Positions 9,197 to 19,191 of a DNA stretch of 64,000 bases are shown here, one piece after another (the stretch's first letter is position 1; every line of letters starts with the position of its first letter). The stretch covers positions 62,001-126,000 of the forward strand of contig CAWAYH010000014.1 in NCBI GenBank assembly GCA_963786195.1, given 5' to 3'. The translations under genes and the position numbers were made by a program. A model generated the notes under the pieces. It saw only the letters and a program-made list of their open reading frames with translations. It did no database searches and was not told where the DNA came from. Source of the stretch: CAWAYH01 sp963786195. GTDB lineage: Bacteria > Acidobacteriota > Vicinamibacteria > Vicinamibacterales > 2-12-FULL-66-21.

Positions 9197-10737
9197 ATGC
9201 CACGCTCAGCTTCAATCTGGCTGGACTCCGTGCCGGAGCCGCACGCCCCCTTGACCGAGAACACAGAGACGGATGTCTGCGTCATCGGCGCCGGCATCGC
9301 GGGTCTCTCGACGGCGAACTTTCTCGCCAGCGAGGGTCGATCCGTCGTGGTGATCGATCACGGCCACCCGGGCTCGGGTCAAACGGGCCTGACGACGGCA
9401 CATCTGTCGAACGTCCTCGACGATCACTACACGGAAATCGCCCGGCTCCACGGTCGTGAGGGCGCGGCGCTCGCCTGCGAGAGCCACCGTGCCGCCATCG
9501 ATCGTATCGAGCAGGTGTGCGAGCGCAGCGGCATTCAGTGCGATTTTCGACGGGTGGATGGCTACCTGTTTCTTGGGACCTCGACCACGATCGGCGGTTC
9601 CTCGAGGACGAGCTCATCGCCGCGCGCGCCGCCGGCGCGGACGTGGAGCTGCTCGACGAGGCGCCGGTCGAGGGCTTTCGCAGCGGCCCGTGCCTGCGGT
9701 TCCCCCGGCAGGGTCAGTTCCATCCGCTGAAGTATCTCGCCGGCCTCACGCGCGCTCTTCACCGCACCGGCAGTCGTCTCTACACCGAGACACGAGCGGT
9801 GAGCGTGACGGCGGCGACCGCGCGAAAGTCGAGACCGACGCGGGCTTCGAGATCACCGCCAGCGCCGTCGTGGTCGCGACCAACGTACCGTTCAACGATC
9901 GCGTCGCCATCCACACGAAGCAGGCGCCGTATCACACGTACGCCATCGGCCGCGCGCGTTCCGCGCGGCGCGATCACGCAGGCGCTGTACTGGGACACCG
10001 ATGAGCCGTACCACTACGTCCGGCTGCACGAACGGCGAGGTCGCGAGCCGGGCGGCCGAGCTCCTCATCGTCGGAGGCGAGGATCACAAGGCGGGACAGG
10101 CGTCCGACGCCGAGGAGCGCTACGCACGACTCGAGCAGTGGATGCGCGACACGCTTCCCCGCCGCTCAGGACGTCGAGTACCGCTGGTCGGGCCAGGTCA
10201 TGGAAACGCAGGACGGCCTCGCGTTCATCGGTCGCGAACCCGATGGACGCCGACAACGTGTTCGTCGCGACCGGCGACTCCGGGATGGGCATGACCCACG
10301 GCACGATCGCGGGCATCCTGATCACGACCTGATTCAGGGACGGCCCAATCGCTGGGACGACGCTCTACAACCCGTCGCGGATCAGGGTCGGGGCGGCGGG
10401 CGGGTTTCTCAAGGAGAACCTCAACGTCGCCGCTCAGTATCGCGACCTGGCTCACGGCCGGCGAGGTGTCGTCGATCGACGAGATCCCACCGCGACACGG
10501 CGCCGTCGCTGCGCGGATGGTCTGTCCAAGATCGCCGTCTTCCGCGACGAGACCGGTCAGCTGCACCGGCGCTCCGCCGTGTGCCCGCACCTCGGCTGCA
10601 TCGTCGCCTGGAACCCGGCGGCGTCGACGTGGGACTGCCCGTGCCACGGGTCGCGGTTCGATGCGTTTGGTAAAGTGGTCAACGGGCCGGCGTCATCCGA
10701 CCTCGCCGAAGTGGGCGATCCGGTGGTCACCGACTGA
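9197..10737 (+). CDS. FAD-dependent oxidoreductase with C-terminal Rieske domain, YhfW-like (frame-broken)
   Basis: The joined protein is about 510 residues, the usual length of this fusion. The start ATG 9197 has GGAGG upstream. The N-terminal Rossmann motif is VCVIGAGIAGLSTANFLASE (residues ~27-46), and a DHGHPGSGQTGLTTAHLS segment follows, typical of the DAO/YhfW group. The C-terminus carries a Rieske [2Fe-2S] site: CPHLGCIVAWN and CPCHGSRFDAFGKVVNGPA, giving the Cys-His/Cys-His ligand set. The frame changes near 9590, 9830, 9960, 10050, 10230 and 10480; the frame ending DPVVTD stops at TGA 10735-10737. The family probably passes electrons between FAD and the cluster; substrate unknown. 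The upstream 400 bases may hold a regulatory leader. Confidence 0.85.
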
Positions 10738-10744
10738 CGATGAG

Positions 10745-10788
10745 CGGTGCAAGGTGCACCGTGCAGCGTGCACGGTGCACCTGCACCG
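10745..10788. repeat. GTGCAC palindrome between convergent genes
   Basis: A near-perfect inverted repeat: arms of 21 and 20 bases (left begins CGGTGCAAGGTGCACC, right ends GGTGCACCTGCACCG) around a GCG loop, with one unpaired base. It lies between the convergent oxidoreductase (+) and M48 (-) genes. The same wording recurs at 62329-62449, again between convergent genes. There is no T-tract, so it is not a standard intrinsic terminator. Confidence 0.85.
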
Positions 10789-10793
10789 TCATA

Positions 10794-11611
10794 TCACCGC
10801 CTCATTCGTGGAGCAGGAGCCATGCGGTTGAGCCGCGCGCGGACCTGGCGGAACTGATCGCTGTCCCGTCGTCCGCCTGAGACGCCGCGCAGCTCGGTGC
10901 GCAGGCGCTGGGCGCGCTCGGCCGGGCCCGGATGCGACGACAGGAACACTTCGACCGAGCTGGGATCGCGTCCCTGCTCACGCCGCAGCACGTCCATGAA
11001 TCCGATCATCTCGCGGGCGTCCCAGCCTGCCTGCCGCATGATTTGCGCGCCGACACGATCGGCCTCACGCTCGTCGTCGCGGCTGAACTTGAGCATGTAG
11101 CCTCCGGCCAGCACCTGCGCCGCGATCTGCGCCGTGCGGCGCCGCGATCGTTCCCGAGCACCGCGCTCAGCAGACCCAGCAGGCCGTTCGCCACGATCCC
11201 CTTCGTGATCTGGTCGGCGGCATGCCGCTGGGAAATGTGCGCCACTTCGTGGGCGAGCACGCCGGCCAGCTGCGCTTCGTTCTGCGCCGCTTCCATCGCG
11301 CCCCTGTGAATCCAGACCGGTCCGCCCGGGAGCGCAAAGGCGTTGATCTCCCGGTAATTCGCGGTGCTGAACGTGTACGGATATTGCGGCCCGCCGGCGT
11401 GGCTCGCAAGCCTGCGGCCCACCGAGCTCACATAGCCGGAGACGGCCTGGTCGTACACGACCGGCACCTCGGCCTGGACCTGTTGTTGAGCCTGACGTCC
11501 CAGTGAGATCTCATCGTTGACCGAAATCAGTGACACCGCGGCCACTGAAGTGGAAGTCAGCAGTGCGATGCCGGCAAAGCCCGAAAGTCCTCGCGTCAGG
11601 GTCGCTCGCAT
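10794..11611 (-). CDS. M48-family zinc metalloprotease, periplasmic (frame-broken)
   Basis: The zinc-binding HEVAH is in LAGVLAHEVAHISQRHAADQ, and the third ligand Glu is in DDEREADRVGAQIM. A signal-like N-terminus (MRATLTRGLSGFAGIALLTS...VAAVSLIS) directs it to the envelope. The pieces before and after about 11130 lie in different frames (one indel), together ~272 residues. The family resembles BepA/Oma1-type proteases that act on misassembled outer-membrane or periplasmic proteins. I chose ATG 11609-11611; a GTG at 11651-11653 would overlap the stop of the upstream YihY gene as GTGA, adding 14 residues. It forms part of an envelope cluster with YihY. Confidence 0.85.
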
Positions 11612-11649
11612 GGATCGGCCCGCCTTCCTATCGGCTTTTCCGCCTGTTT

Positions 11650-12576
11650 TCACACGCGCGGTGCCGGCGCCGCGGGAATCTCATCCGGCCTATGGCGCCT
11701 CAGCCGCGCATACGCAGCCGTCACTTGAACGCCATACAGCAAGATCACGGCCGATATGTAGACCCACAGCAGGAAGATGACGACCGCGGCGATGGTGCCG
11801 TGGACGTTGAAGCGCGACAGATCACGAACGAAGTGGGAGAACCCGGCAAATGCCACACGCCAGAAAAGGCCGGTCATGATCGCGCCGACCCAGACATCAC
11901 GAAAACGAACTTTCGCATTCGGCACGTAGTAGAAGACGAGCCCGACCACCATGATGAACACGACGGTCGTCATCGAGCGCATCGCCATGCCCTGCAGCAC
12001 GAGCAGCTGCGGCTTCGCCTCCACCACGCCGGCGAACCATCGCGCCTGCGCGACGTTCATCGCGCTCACGAGCATCAGCCCCATCAACAGCAGGAGGCCG
12101 GCGACGACGAGCATCACGAACGAAATCATCTTGTGCTTGAAGTAGCTCGGTTGCTTCTCCACGCCCCACGCGTGGTTCACGGCCGACGTCAGCGCTCCGA
12201 ACACGCCCATCGCGGCCCAGATCATCAGCAGGCTGCCGGCGACGGTCAGCGGTACCTTGTTGCGCTGGAATTCCTCGAGCTGGTCCGTGACGAAGGGCAA
12301 CTGACGCGGGAAGTATCGCAGGACGAATCCGAGTGCCGCCGCACGCTCGGCGTCGCTGTCGGTCACGTTGGCGACTATCGACAGCATCAGCAGACAGAAG
12401 GGAAAGAACGAAAGGAGCGCGTAGTAGGCGATCGAGGACGCAAAGGTCAGGTCGTCGCCGTTGTACACGCCGACGAGGCCGCGCCACATCGCGAGCCCGG
12501 TGAGGTGGATGTCCGCGCGCGCCCGCCTCAGCACCCTGCGCACCAGCTGGGCGCTCGACGTGGCCAGCGGAGTCAC
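11650..12576 (-). CDS. YihY/BrkB-family inner-membrane protein
   Basis: An intact 308-residue protein of the YihY/virulence-factor BrkB family, with about six membrane helices (for example SIAYYALLSFFPFCLLMLSI, VPLTVAGSLLMIWAAMGVFG, MISFVMLVVAGLLLLMGLML, TTVVFIMVVGLVFYYVPNAK, GTIAAVVIFLLWVYISAVIL). Family-typical features include LTFASSIAYYALLSFFPF near residue 45 and LYGVQVTAAYARL near the end. Biochemical function is not established for the family; older RNase BN annotations are incorrect. The start is GTG 12574-12576, with TATGAT six bases upstream and no Shine-Dalgarno. It is followed by the M48 protease gene with a possible four-base overlap. Confidence 0.92.
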   Translation of the reverse strand: MTPLATSSAQLVRRVLRRARADIHLTGLAMWRGLVGVYNGDDLTFASSIAYYALLSFFPFCLLMLSIVANVTDSDAERAAALGFVLRYFPRQLPFVTDQLEEFQRNKVPLTVAGSLLMIWAAMGVFGALTSAVNHAWGVEKQPSYFKHKMISFVMLVVAGLLLLMGLMLVSAMNVAQARWFAGVVEAKPQLLVLQGMAMRSMTTVVFIMVVGLVFYYVPNAKVRFRDVWVGAIMTGLFWRVAFAGFSHFVRDLSRFNVHGTIAAVVIFLLWVYISAVILLYGVQVTAAYARLRRHRPDEIPAAPAPRV

Positions 12577-12582
12577 GCGCCG

Positions 12583-12588
12583 ATCATA
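12583..12588 (-). promoter_or_regulatory. -10-like TATGAT six bases before the YihY start
   Basis: TATGAT (minus strand) ends six bases before GTG 12576, with no Shine-Dalgarno sequence. This spacing would give a leaderless transcript. Confidence 0.4.
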
Positions 12589-12627
12589 ACGCGAGATGAA
12601 CGGCGGCCCGGGTGTCGGCAGGCCGCG

Positions 12628-12858
12628 TCAGCGGCGCGACACGGTCGGAGGAATGTACGTCGCACGGTGCCCGCTCCCGGCCCAGGCCTGCTGAACCTCG
12701 CGGCCGATCCAGGCCGGCAGCACGCCTGTGAGCGCGGTGACCGCGAGGCCGACGGCCATCCGCCGGAGCGGCGGCGTTCTCACGACGTAGTACGCCACGC
12801 CGGCGGCTGCCAGGCTCAATCCCACGTTGGCGATGGTTCTGGCCGTTTTTTCGGTCAC
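12628..12858 (-). CDS. Small hypothetical membrane-associated protein (76 aa)
   Basis: It begins MTEKTARTIANVGLSLAAAG and contains two weakly hydrophobic segments (about 9-25 and 33-50), the second followed by WIGREVQQAWAGSG. No family is recognised. It is convincing as a gene because of its place in a run of four small minus-strand genes (12628-13993) with similar character and compatible spacing. It may be an envelope stress or membrane-tethered helper protein, but nothing in the sequence proves that. Confidence 0.55.
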   Translation of the reverse strand: MTEKTARTIANVGLSLAAAGVAYYVVRTPPLRRMAVGLAVTALTGVLPAWIGREVQQAWAGSGHRATYIPPTVSRR

Positions 12859-12925
12859 GGTCGTCGCTCAGGACGGACAGGTGCGCGCCGGGCACCTGTC
12901 CTGTCTCCTTGAAAGCGCGTTACGC

Positions 12926-13288
12926 CTAGGAGCGTTTCGCCGACGCCGGCGCCGGGTACGTGGCCCCGGTGCTGGACGGATAGCTCGTCGTCCCAGTGGT
13001 CGATCCCGCGGGCGTCGTCGTGTCGGCGGCTGCGCCGCGCGCGCGTGTATAAGCCTCACGGCCGCGATCGATGATCTGCCCGACCTTGTCGGACGCCTGC
13101 GTGTAGGTCTCGTTCGCAGTCGACCGCAGGCGGTTCGCCTGGTCGGACAACTGCTTCCGGGTTTCCGATCCGGCCTTGGGCGCGAAAAGCATCCCGAGAC
13201 CAGCGCCAAGAACCGTCCCCGCGAGCAGCCCCATCAGAAACGAGCTGCCGCCGTCTTCCCGTTCAATGCGATCGTATTCGTACGCCAT
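12926..13288 (-). CDS. YtxH-domain membrane protein
   Basis: A 120-residue protein. Residues ~15-38 (SSFLMGLLAGTVLGAGLGML) followed by FAPKAGSETRKQLSDQANRL are the YtxH pattern: one glycine-rich membrane helix, the APKSG-like motif, and an amphipathic helix. The tail after residue 85 is Thr/Ser/Pro-rich and low complexity. A clear AGGAGG lies six bases before ATG 13286-13288. YtxH proteins are induced in general stress in Bacillus; here it sits with related small proteins in a probable stress or envelope operon. Confidence 0.85.
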   Translation of the reverse strand: MAYEYDRIEREDGGSSFLMGLLAGTVLGAGLGMLFAPKAGSETRKQLSDQANRLRSTANETYTQASDKVGQIIDRGREAYTRARGAAADTTTPAGSTTGTTSYPSSTGATYPAPASAKRS

Positions 13289-13315
13289 GAATCCTCCTGT
13301 GGTTCCCCGGGGTCG

Positions 13316-13736
13316 TCAGAGTCGTTCCGCCGCGGCGGCGGGCGGCGCCGCTTTCGCGTCGTTCGTCAGCAGCGACATGATGATCGCGCGCAGTCCACGA
13401 ACGATCCCGGTCGCCTGCGCAACCTTGCCACGAACCGTGTGCTTGACCCGCTCTGCCGTTTCGTCGACGCGTTCGATCGTTCCGTTGATAGCGTTATCGA
13501 CGCGTTCTGTCTGCTGGCTTAGCCTCGCCGTAATTGTCTGGACGTCGGTGAGGATGCCGTCCACCTGGACCTTGAGCGGCGCGATGTGACGCGCTTCGAG
13601 ATCCGTTATCGTCTGCGTGAGCTGCCGGTACATCCTGAAGCCCATGAAGCTCAGGCTCACGAGCAGGACTGTCTGAATCACGCTGGCTGCCGCCATGATG
13701 CCGAGCAGCCAGGTTGGTGGTCTCGAGATTGACCAT
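13316..13736 (-). CDS. Membrane-anchored coiled-coil protein, DUF948-like (frame-broken near start)
   Basis: The main frame (13316-13696) contains a membrane helix (MAAASVIQTVLLVSLSFMGF) and a long amphipathic helix rich in heptad-like TERVDNAINGTIERVDETAE wording, as in DUF948-type proteins. I place the true start at ATG 13734-13736 because an AGGAGG lies four bases upstream and MVNLETTN continues naturally into WLLGIMAAAS if one base near 13710 is removed. The protein would be ~139 residues. Its neighbours on both sides are YtxH-like membrane proteins, supporting a common role at the membrane. Confidence 0.65.
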
Positions 13737-13744
13737 GCGGCCTC

Positions 13745-13993
13745 CTAGGCCGACCAGCGACCGCCGTGCCCACCGGTGATGTCGCTGAGCGATCGCCATC
13801 CTTCGTTGGCTGCGCTGCGGGCCTTGTCTACCGTCCCTCGGACGCGGGTGATTTCGCCGAGCAGTTCATCGAGCGTTGGCTCGATCCGATCGCGAAAGCG
13901 ACGGCCGCTCTCCGTCAGATACAACCACCCCCACACTCCACCGATGACCGCCCCTGCACAGGTCGCCATCAGTACTCGTGAGCGCTCGTCCAC
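13745..13993 (-). CDS. YtxH-like small membrane protein
   Basis: An 82-residue protein with GTG start 13991-13993 supported by AAGGAGG seven bases upstream. One membrane helix (VLMATCAGAVIGGVWGWLYL) is followed by TESGRRFRDRIEPTLDELLG and a helical tail, the same plan as YtxH proteins. It is the first gene of the four-gene run 12628-13993. The 185 bases further upstream (13994-14178) hold no gene or obvious signal. Confidence 0.7.
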   Translation of the reverse strand: MDERSRVLMATCAGAVIGGVWGWLYLTESGRRFRDRIEPTLDELLGEITRVRGTVDKARSAANEGWRSLSDITGGHGGRWSA

Positions 13994-14178
13994 AGCCGCC
14001 TCCTTGGTCAGACGCGATGCGACAACGCAGCCCGAGTCATCTAAGTATCAAACGCCGTGCCAGTGCCCGACCCGTCGAACTCCGGGATTTCCCGGCGCAC
14101 GAGCGCCGCAAACCACGACATGACGCACCGCGATCGGCACCGGACCACCATGGCAAGGGAATCCGTCTACTCAACTGC

Positions 14179-15579
<1,401 letters not shown>

Positions 15580-15646
15580 AGCCCATCCTGCACGCTCAAC
15601 CTGTGCCGTAGAGCAGTACGGCCCTGCTCAAAAACAGACCTCAAGA

Positions 15647-15674
15647 ATTATACAGTTTAACTGTTCAGTGTCCA
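15647..15674 (-). promoter_or_regulatory. Sigma-70-type promoter of the NtrC-type regulator
   Basis: On the minus strand TGGACA (15669-15674) is separated by 16 bases from a perfect TATAAT (15647-15652). The first ATG of the regulator is 68 bases downstream. The surrounding ~40 bases are notably AT-rich in a GC-rich window. Confidence 0.65.
15652..15664. promoter_or_regulatory. Palindromic operator candidate ACAGTTTAACTGT
   Basis: A 13-base palindrome (perfect six-base arms around one central base) occupies the spacer between the -35 and -10 boxes of the promoter at 15647-15674. A dimeric regulator bound there would block polymerase; the regulator is unknown and could be the gene product itself. 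Confidence 0.45.
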
Positions 15675-15704
15675 CCTGCTGACATTTGTAAGACGGTAAT
15701 ACAC

Positions 15705-16361
15705 TTACCGGGAGGCCCCGGAATCGCTCCAGCCGTGCCGGCCGATGAGGGGCACGAAGACACAGCCTTCGCCTTCCCGCTCGAGGTAGGTGTCTCCCTG
15801 ACGATCGACGATGCGGACGTTTTGAAAGCCGGCGGGGCCGACCGGCAGCACCAGTCGGCCACCGTCGGCGAGCTGCTGCTTGAGGCTTTCGGGCACCGCG
15901 GGTGCCCCAGCTGTGACGAGGATGCGATCGTAGGGCGCCGCGGGCTCGTAGCCTTCCGTTCCATCCCCGACGATGACGCGGACGTTCGTGAATCCAAGCT
16001 CGCGAAACACCTCCGAGGCCCGTGCCGCCAGCGACGCGTGGCGCTCGATCGTAACGACGTCGGCGGCGAGCCGCGCCAGAATCGCCGCCTGATAGCCCGA
16101 ACCGGTTCCGATCTCCAGCACGCGATGCCCGGGTTCGGGTGCAAGGCTGGCAGTCATCGACGCGACGATGTAGGGCTGCGAGATAGTCTGGCCTTCGCCG
16201 ATGGGCAGCGGGCGATCGTCGTACGCGCCGTGCTGCAGGTGAGGGGGAACGAAGGCGTGCCGGGGTACGTCGAGCAGGGCGGCCAGCACGCGCTCGTCGC
16301 GGATGCCGCGCCGCACGATCTGGGTCGCGACCATTCGCTCGCGTGCGCGACGGTCGTCCAT
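15705..16361 (-). CDS. pcm: Protein-L-isoaspartate O-methyltransferase
   Basis: An intact 218-residue PCMT-family protein. It transfers a methyl group from S-adenosylmethionine to isoaspartyl residues of damaged proteins in the cytosol. The conserved N-terminal VPRHAFVPP is followed by the family motif PLPIGEGQTISQPYIVA, the SAM site VLEIGTGSGYQAAILA, and GYEPAAPYDRILVTAGAPAV, with GGRLVLPVG near the end. The start ATG 16359-16361 has TACAAT seven bases upstream (16369-16374) and no Shine-Dalgarno, again suggesting a leaderless message. The zinc-ribbon gene at 16446 is divergent. Confidence 0.94.
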   Translation of the reverse strand: MDDRRARERMVATQIVRRGIRDERVLAALLDVPRHAFVPPHLQHGAYDDRPLPIGEGQTISQPYIVASMTASLAPEPGHRVLEIGTGSGYQAAILARLAADVVTIERHASLAARASEVFRELGFTNVRVIVGDGTEGYEPAAPYDRILVTAGAPAVPESLKQQLADGGRLVLPVGPAGFQNVRIVDRQGDTYLEREGEGCVFVPLIGRHGWSDSGASR

Positions 16362-16368
16362 GGAGTCG

Positions 16369-16374
16369 ATTGTA
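16369..16374 (-). promoter_or_regulatory. -10-like TACAAT seven bases before pcm
   Basis: TACAAT (minus strand) is seven bases from ATG 16361. There is no ribosome-binding site in the gap, consistent with a leaderless transcript. Confidence 0.4.
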
Positions 16375-16432
16375 ACGGGGGCGGGACGTGCGGACGTCCG
16401 GAAGTGCGGGGTCCGGAGTCCGGGCGGTCGGC

Positions 16433-16438
16433 TATAAT
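16433..16438 (+). promoter_or_regulatory. Perfect -10 TATAAT seven bases before the zinc-ribbon gene
   Basis: TATAAT lies in GC-rich surroundings with seven bases to ATG 16446 and no Shine-Dalgarno sequence, so transcription should start at about the start codon. Confidence 0.5.
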
Positions 16439-16445
16439 TCCCGGC

Positions 16446-16664
16446 ATGCCGGAAGCCAACAGGCCGGATCCTGTGAACGCTCCCGCCCCATCCGAGCGGC
16501 GAACCTCTCCCGAAACCCCGACGAGGAGCTCAACCTCGTGCCGGGCTCCGTCGGCTGGCGATGACAAAGTCCTGTGCGAGCGCTGCGGGGCCGAAATGTT
16601 CCGCATGCACGCGGTCTGGCGCTGCCCGGCTTGTCGCTACAAGACGGACTGTTGCGGATGGTGA
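16446..16664 (+). CDS. Small zinc-ribbon protein (72 aa)
   Basis: A 72-residue protein: a Pro/Ser/Thr-rich, probably disordered first half and a C-terminal zinc ribbon with CERCGAEMFRMHAVWRCPAC (residues ~46-65) followed by RYKTDCCGW. The two CxxC knuckles are spaced as in rubredoxin-like ribbons, with an extra CC near the end. It may bind nucleic acid or a protein partner, but its function is unknown. The start is supported by the TATAAT box seven bases upstream. The spacer to the next gene (16665-16747) is AT-rich and built of repeating TTCTGA/GAATG/GAAG words. Confidence 0.6.
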   Translation: MPEANRPDPVNAPAPSERRTSPETPTRSSTSCRAPSAGDDKVLCERCGAEMFRMHAVWRCPACRYKTDCCGW

Positions 16665-16747
16665 ACAGGCAATTCTGAGTTCTGAATTGGGAATGCTGGA
16701 GTGAAGGATGAAGAGGGAATGAAGAAGATAAGGGTGAATTAGGCAAG

Positions 16748-18355
16748 TTGGACATCATCGAGTCCCACGTCGACACTGGCTCGGAGCTCTTTCGGATGAA
16801 CCGTGCCCGTATGGAGGGCCTGGTTGCCGAGTTGCGGTCGCGTCGGGCGTTGGTCGAGCAGGGCGGCGGCCCGAAGTATCTCGAGCGCCACCGACAGCTG
16901 GGGAAGCTTCCGGTCCGCGAACGCATCGCCAGGCTGCTCGATCCCGAGTCACCTTTTCTCGAGCTGTCGCCGCTCGCCGCGTGGGGGCAATACGATCAGG
17001 AGGCGCCGGCGGCCGGCATCGTGACGGGCGTCGGCCGCGTCTCGGGACGCGAGGTCCTCGTCGTCGCGAACGACGCGACGGTGAAGGGCGGGACTTACTA
17101 CCCCATCACGGTCAAGAAGCACGTCCGCGCGCAGCAGATCGCCATCGAGAACCGCCTGCCCTGTGTCTACCTGGTCGATTCGGGCGGCGCGTTCCTGCCG
17201 CTGCAGGCTGACGTCTTCCCCGATCGCGAGCATTTCGGTCGAATCTTCTTCAACCAGGCCCGTATGTCGGCGGAGCGCATTCCCCAGATTGCCGTCGTCA
17301 TGGGCTCCTGCACGGCGGGGGGCGCGTACGTCCCGGCGATGTCGGACGAGTCCATCATCGTCAAGGGCACCGGAACGATCTTTCTGGGTGGCCCACCGCT
17401 CGTGAAAGCTGCGACCGGCGAAGACGTGTCTGCCGAGGAGCTGGGCGGCGCCGACGTGCACACGCGATTGTCGGGCGTTGCGGACTACTTTGCCGAAGAC
17501 GACGAGCACGCGCTGCATATCGCGCGCAACATCGTCAGCACGTTCAACACGTCCAAACGCATGCCGGCTGACGTGACGACTCCCGAGGATCCGCTGTACG
17601 ACCCGCGCGAGATCTACGGCATCGTCAATGCCGACACGCGGCAAGCGTACGAAGTCCGGGAGGTCCTCGCCCGACTCGTGGACGGATCGCGCTTCGAGGA
17701 GTTCAAAGAGCGGTACGGGACGACGCTCGTCACGGGCTTCGCGAGACTGCATGGCATGCTCGTGGGCATCATCGCCAACAACGGCGTGCTGTTCTCGGAG
17801 TCAGCGCTGAAGGCAACACATTTCATCGAGCTGTGCAACCTCCGCAGCATTCCGCTGATCTTCCTGCAGAACATCACCGGGTTCATCGTCGGCCGGCAAT
17901 ACGAACGCGCCGGCATCGCGAAGGACGGCGCCAAGATGGTCCACGCCGTCGCGAACTCGGTCGTCCCCAAGTTCACCGTCATCATCGGCGGGTCATTTGG
18001 CGCGGGAAACTACGGGATGGCCGGCCGCGCGTACGAGCCTCGCTTGCTGTGGATGTGGCCGAACGCGCGGATCTCGGTGATGGGCGGCGAGCAGGCGGCC
18101 GGCGTGCTGGCGATGGTCAAGCGCGACCAGCTCGCGCGGGACGGCAAGGCGCTGTCCGCTGAGGAGGAAGACGCGATCCGCGCGCCCATCCTCGCGAAGT
18201 ACGACGAGGAAGGATCGCCCTACTACTCCACCGCCCGCATCTGGGATGACGGGATCCTCGACCCTGCCGATACGCGACAGTCACTGGCGCTGGGTCTCTC
18301 TGCGGCCTACAACGCTCCGATCCCGGAGGCCCGGTTCGGCGTGTTCCGCATGTAA
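16748..18355 (+). CDS. liuB: Methylcrotonyl-CoA carboxylase carboxyltransferase (beta) subunit
   Basis: An intact 535-residue acyl-CoA carboxyltransferase, the length of the MCC beta subunit rather than of propionyl-CoA carboxylase. It transfers CO2 from carboxybiotin to 3-methylcrotonyl-CoA in leucine breakdown. Conserved stretches include GGGPKYLERHRQLGKLPVRE, ATVKGGTYYPITVKKH, the oxyanion loop MGSCTAGGAYVPAMSDE and the second-domain GGSFGAGNYGMAGRAYEPR. The start is TTG 16748, chosen because homologues begin with a similar I-x-S-x-V-D-x-x-S-E-x-F-R pattern; the ribosome-binding site is weak. It heads the liu-type operon running to 22080 with the hydratase, biotin carboxylase, biotin carrier and HMG-CoA lyase. 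Confidence 0.93.
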   Translation: MDIIESHVDTGSELFRMNRARMEGLVAELRSRRALVEQGGGPKYLERHRQLGKLPVRERIARLLDPESPFLELSPLAAWGQYDQEAPAAGIVTGVGRVSGREVLVVANDATVKGGTYYPITVKKHVRAQQIAIENRLPCVYLVDSGGAFLPLQADVFPDREHFGRIFFNQARMSAERIPQIAVVMGSCTAGGAYVPAMSDESIIVKGTGTIFLGGPPLVKAATGEDVSAEELGGADVHTRLSGVADYFAEDDEHALHIARNIVSTFNTSKRMPADVTTPEDPLYDPREIYGIVNADTRQAYEVREVLARLVDGSRFEEFKERYGTTLVTGFARLHGMLVGIIANNGVLFSESALKATHFIELCNLRSIPLIFLQNITGFIVGRQYERAGIAKDGAKMVHAVANSVVPKFTVIIGGSFGAGNYGMAGRAYEPRLLWMWPNARISVMGGEQAAGVLAMVKRDQLARDGKALSAEEEDAIRAPILAKYDEEGSPYYSTARIWDDGILDPADTRQSLALGLSAAYNAPIPEARFGVFRM

Positions 18356-18358
18356 TCG

Positions 18359-19136
18359 ATGGCCGGCCTGACAACCACGCGCGACGGCGGCATCCTCCGC
18401 GTCACCCTCGATCGCCCCGACGTCCGGAACGCGTTCGACGAGGGCGTCATCGCCGCGCTCACCGAGTGCGCCCGCAACGCGACGAAGGACCAGACGCTCC
18501 GCGCGATCGCTTCTGGCCGGTCGCGGCAAGTCGTTCTGCGCCGGCGCGGACCTGGCGTGGATGTCGAAAGCGATCGCCTACAGCCGCAACGAGAACCTGA
18601 GGGACGCGGAGGATCTGGCGAGGATGTTCGAAGCGATCGACGTGATCCCCGTGCCCGTCATCGCGCGCGTCCAGGGCGCGGCCCTCGGCGGCGGCACCGG
18701 TCTCCTGGCCGTGAGCGACATCGTGATTGCTGCAGACAACGCGGTGTTTGGATTCACCGAGGTGAAGCTGGGGATCATCCCTGCGGTGATTTCACCGTAC
18801 GTTCTGCGGAAGATTGGTCCCTCCGCCGCCCGGGAACTGTTCCTCACCGGCGCTCGATTCTCCGCCGCGCGCGCACGAGAGATCGGACTCGTCAACACGC
18901 TGGTGCCCGAAGCCGAGCTCGATGCGGCGGTCGACGCATGTCTGACCGAGTTGAGCAGCTCGGGACCGGCCGCGATGGCCGCCGCAAAGGCGCTCATCCG
19001 CGAGATCACGGGCCGTCGGCCCGACGAAGTCATCGGCGTGACGACGGGGAGAATTGCGGACCAGCGCGTGTCGCCGGAAGGGCAGGAAGGCATGCGGGCG
19101 TTTCTGGAGAAGCGAAAGCCCGACTGGGTGAAATAG
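18359..19136 (+). CDS. liuC: Methylglutaconyl-CoA hydratase-like crotonase (one frame break)
   Basis: Three bases after the carboxyltransferase stop, ATG 18359 opens MAGLTTTRDGGILRVTLDRP, the standard crotonase start. A one-base insertion near 18515 shifts the frame; the next piece gives AGRGKSFCAGADLAWM (first oxyanion-hole element), and GAALGGGTGLLAVSDI is the second. The C-terminal FLEKRKPDWVK is typical. About 258 residues when joined. Its position between carboxyltransferase and biotin carboxylase makes hydration of 3-methylglutaconyl-CoA to HMG-CoA the natural assignment. Confidence 0.88.
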
Positions 19137-19138
19137 CG

Positions 19139-19191
19139 GGGTTCGGTAGCTCGGGCTCGGAAGTCGGGTTCGGGGGCTCGGGGCTCGGGGA
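19139..19191 (+). repeat. GGCTCGGG/GGTTCGGG word repeats
   Basis: The 55-base spacer is made almost wholly of GGTTCGGTAGCTCGGGCTCGG-like and GGGGCTCGGGGCTCGGGG words. No ribosome-binding site is obvious in it for the next gene. Confidence 0.75.

Noticed and set aside
15611..15629. GAGCAG...CTGCTC hairpin as a terminator of pcm
   Set aside because: The adjacent A/T run lies on the wrong side for the minus strand, and pcm already ends 75 bases away.
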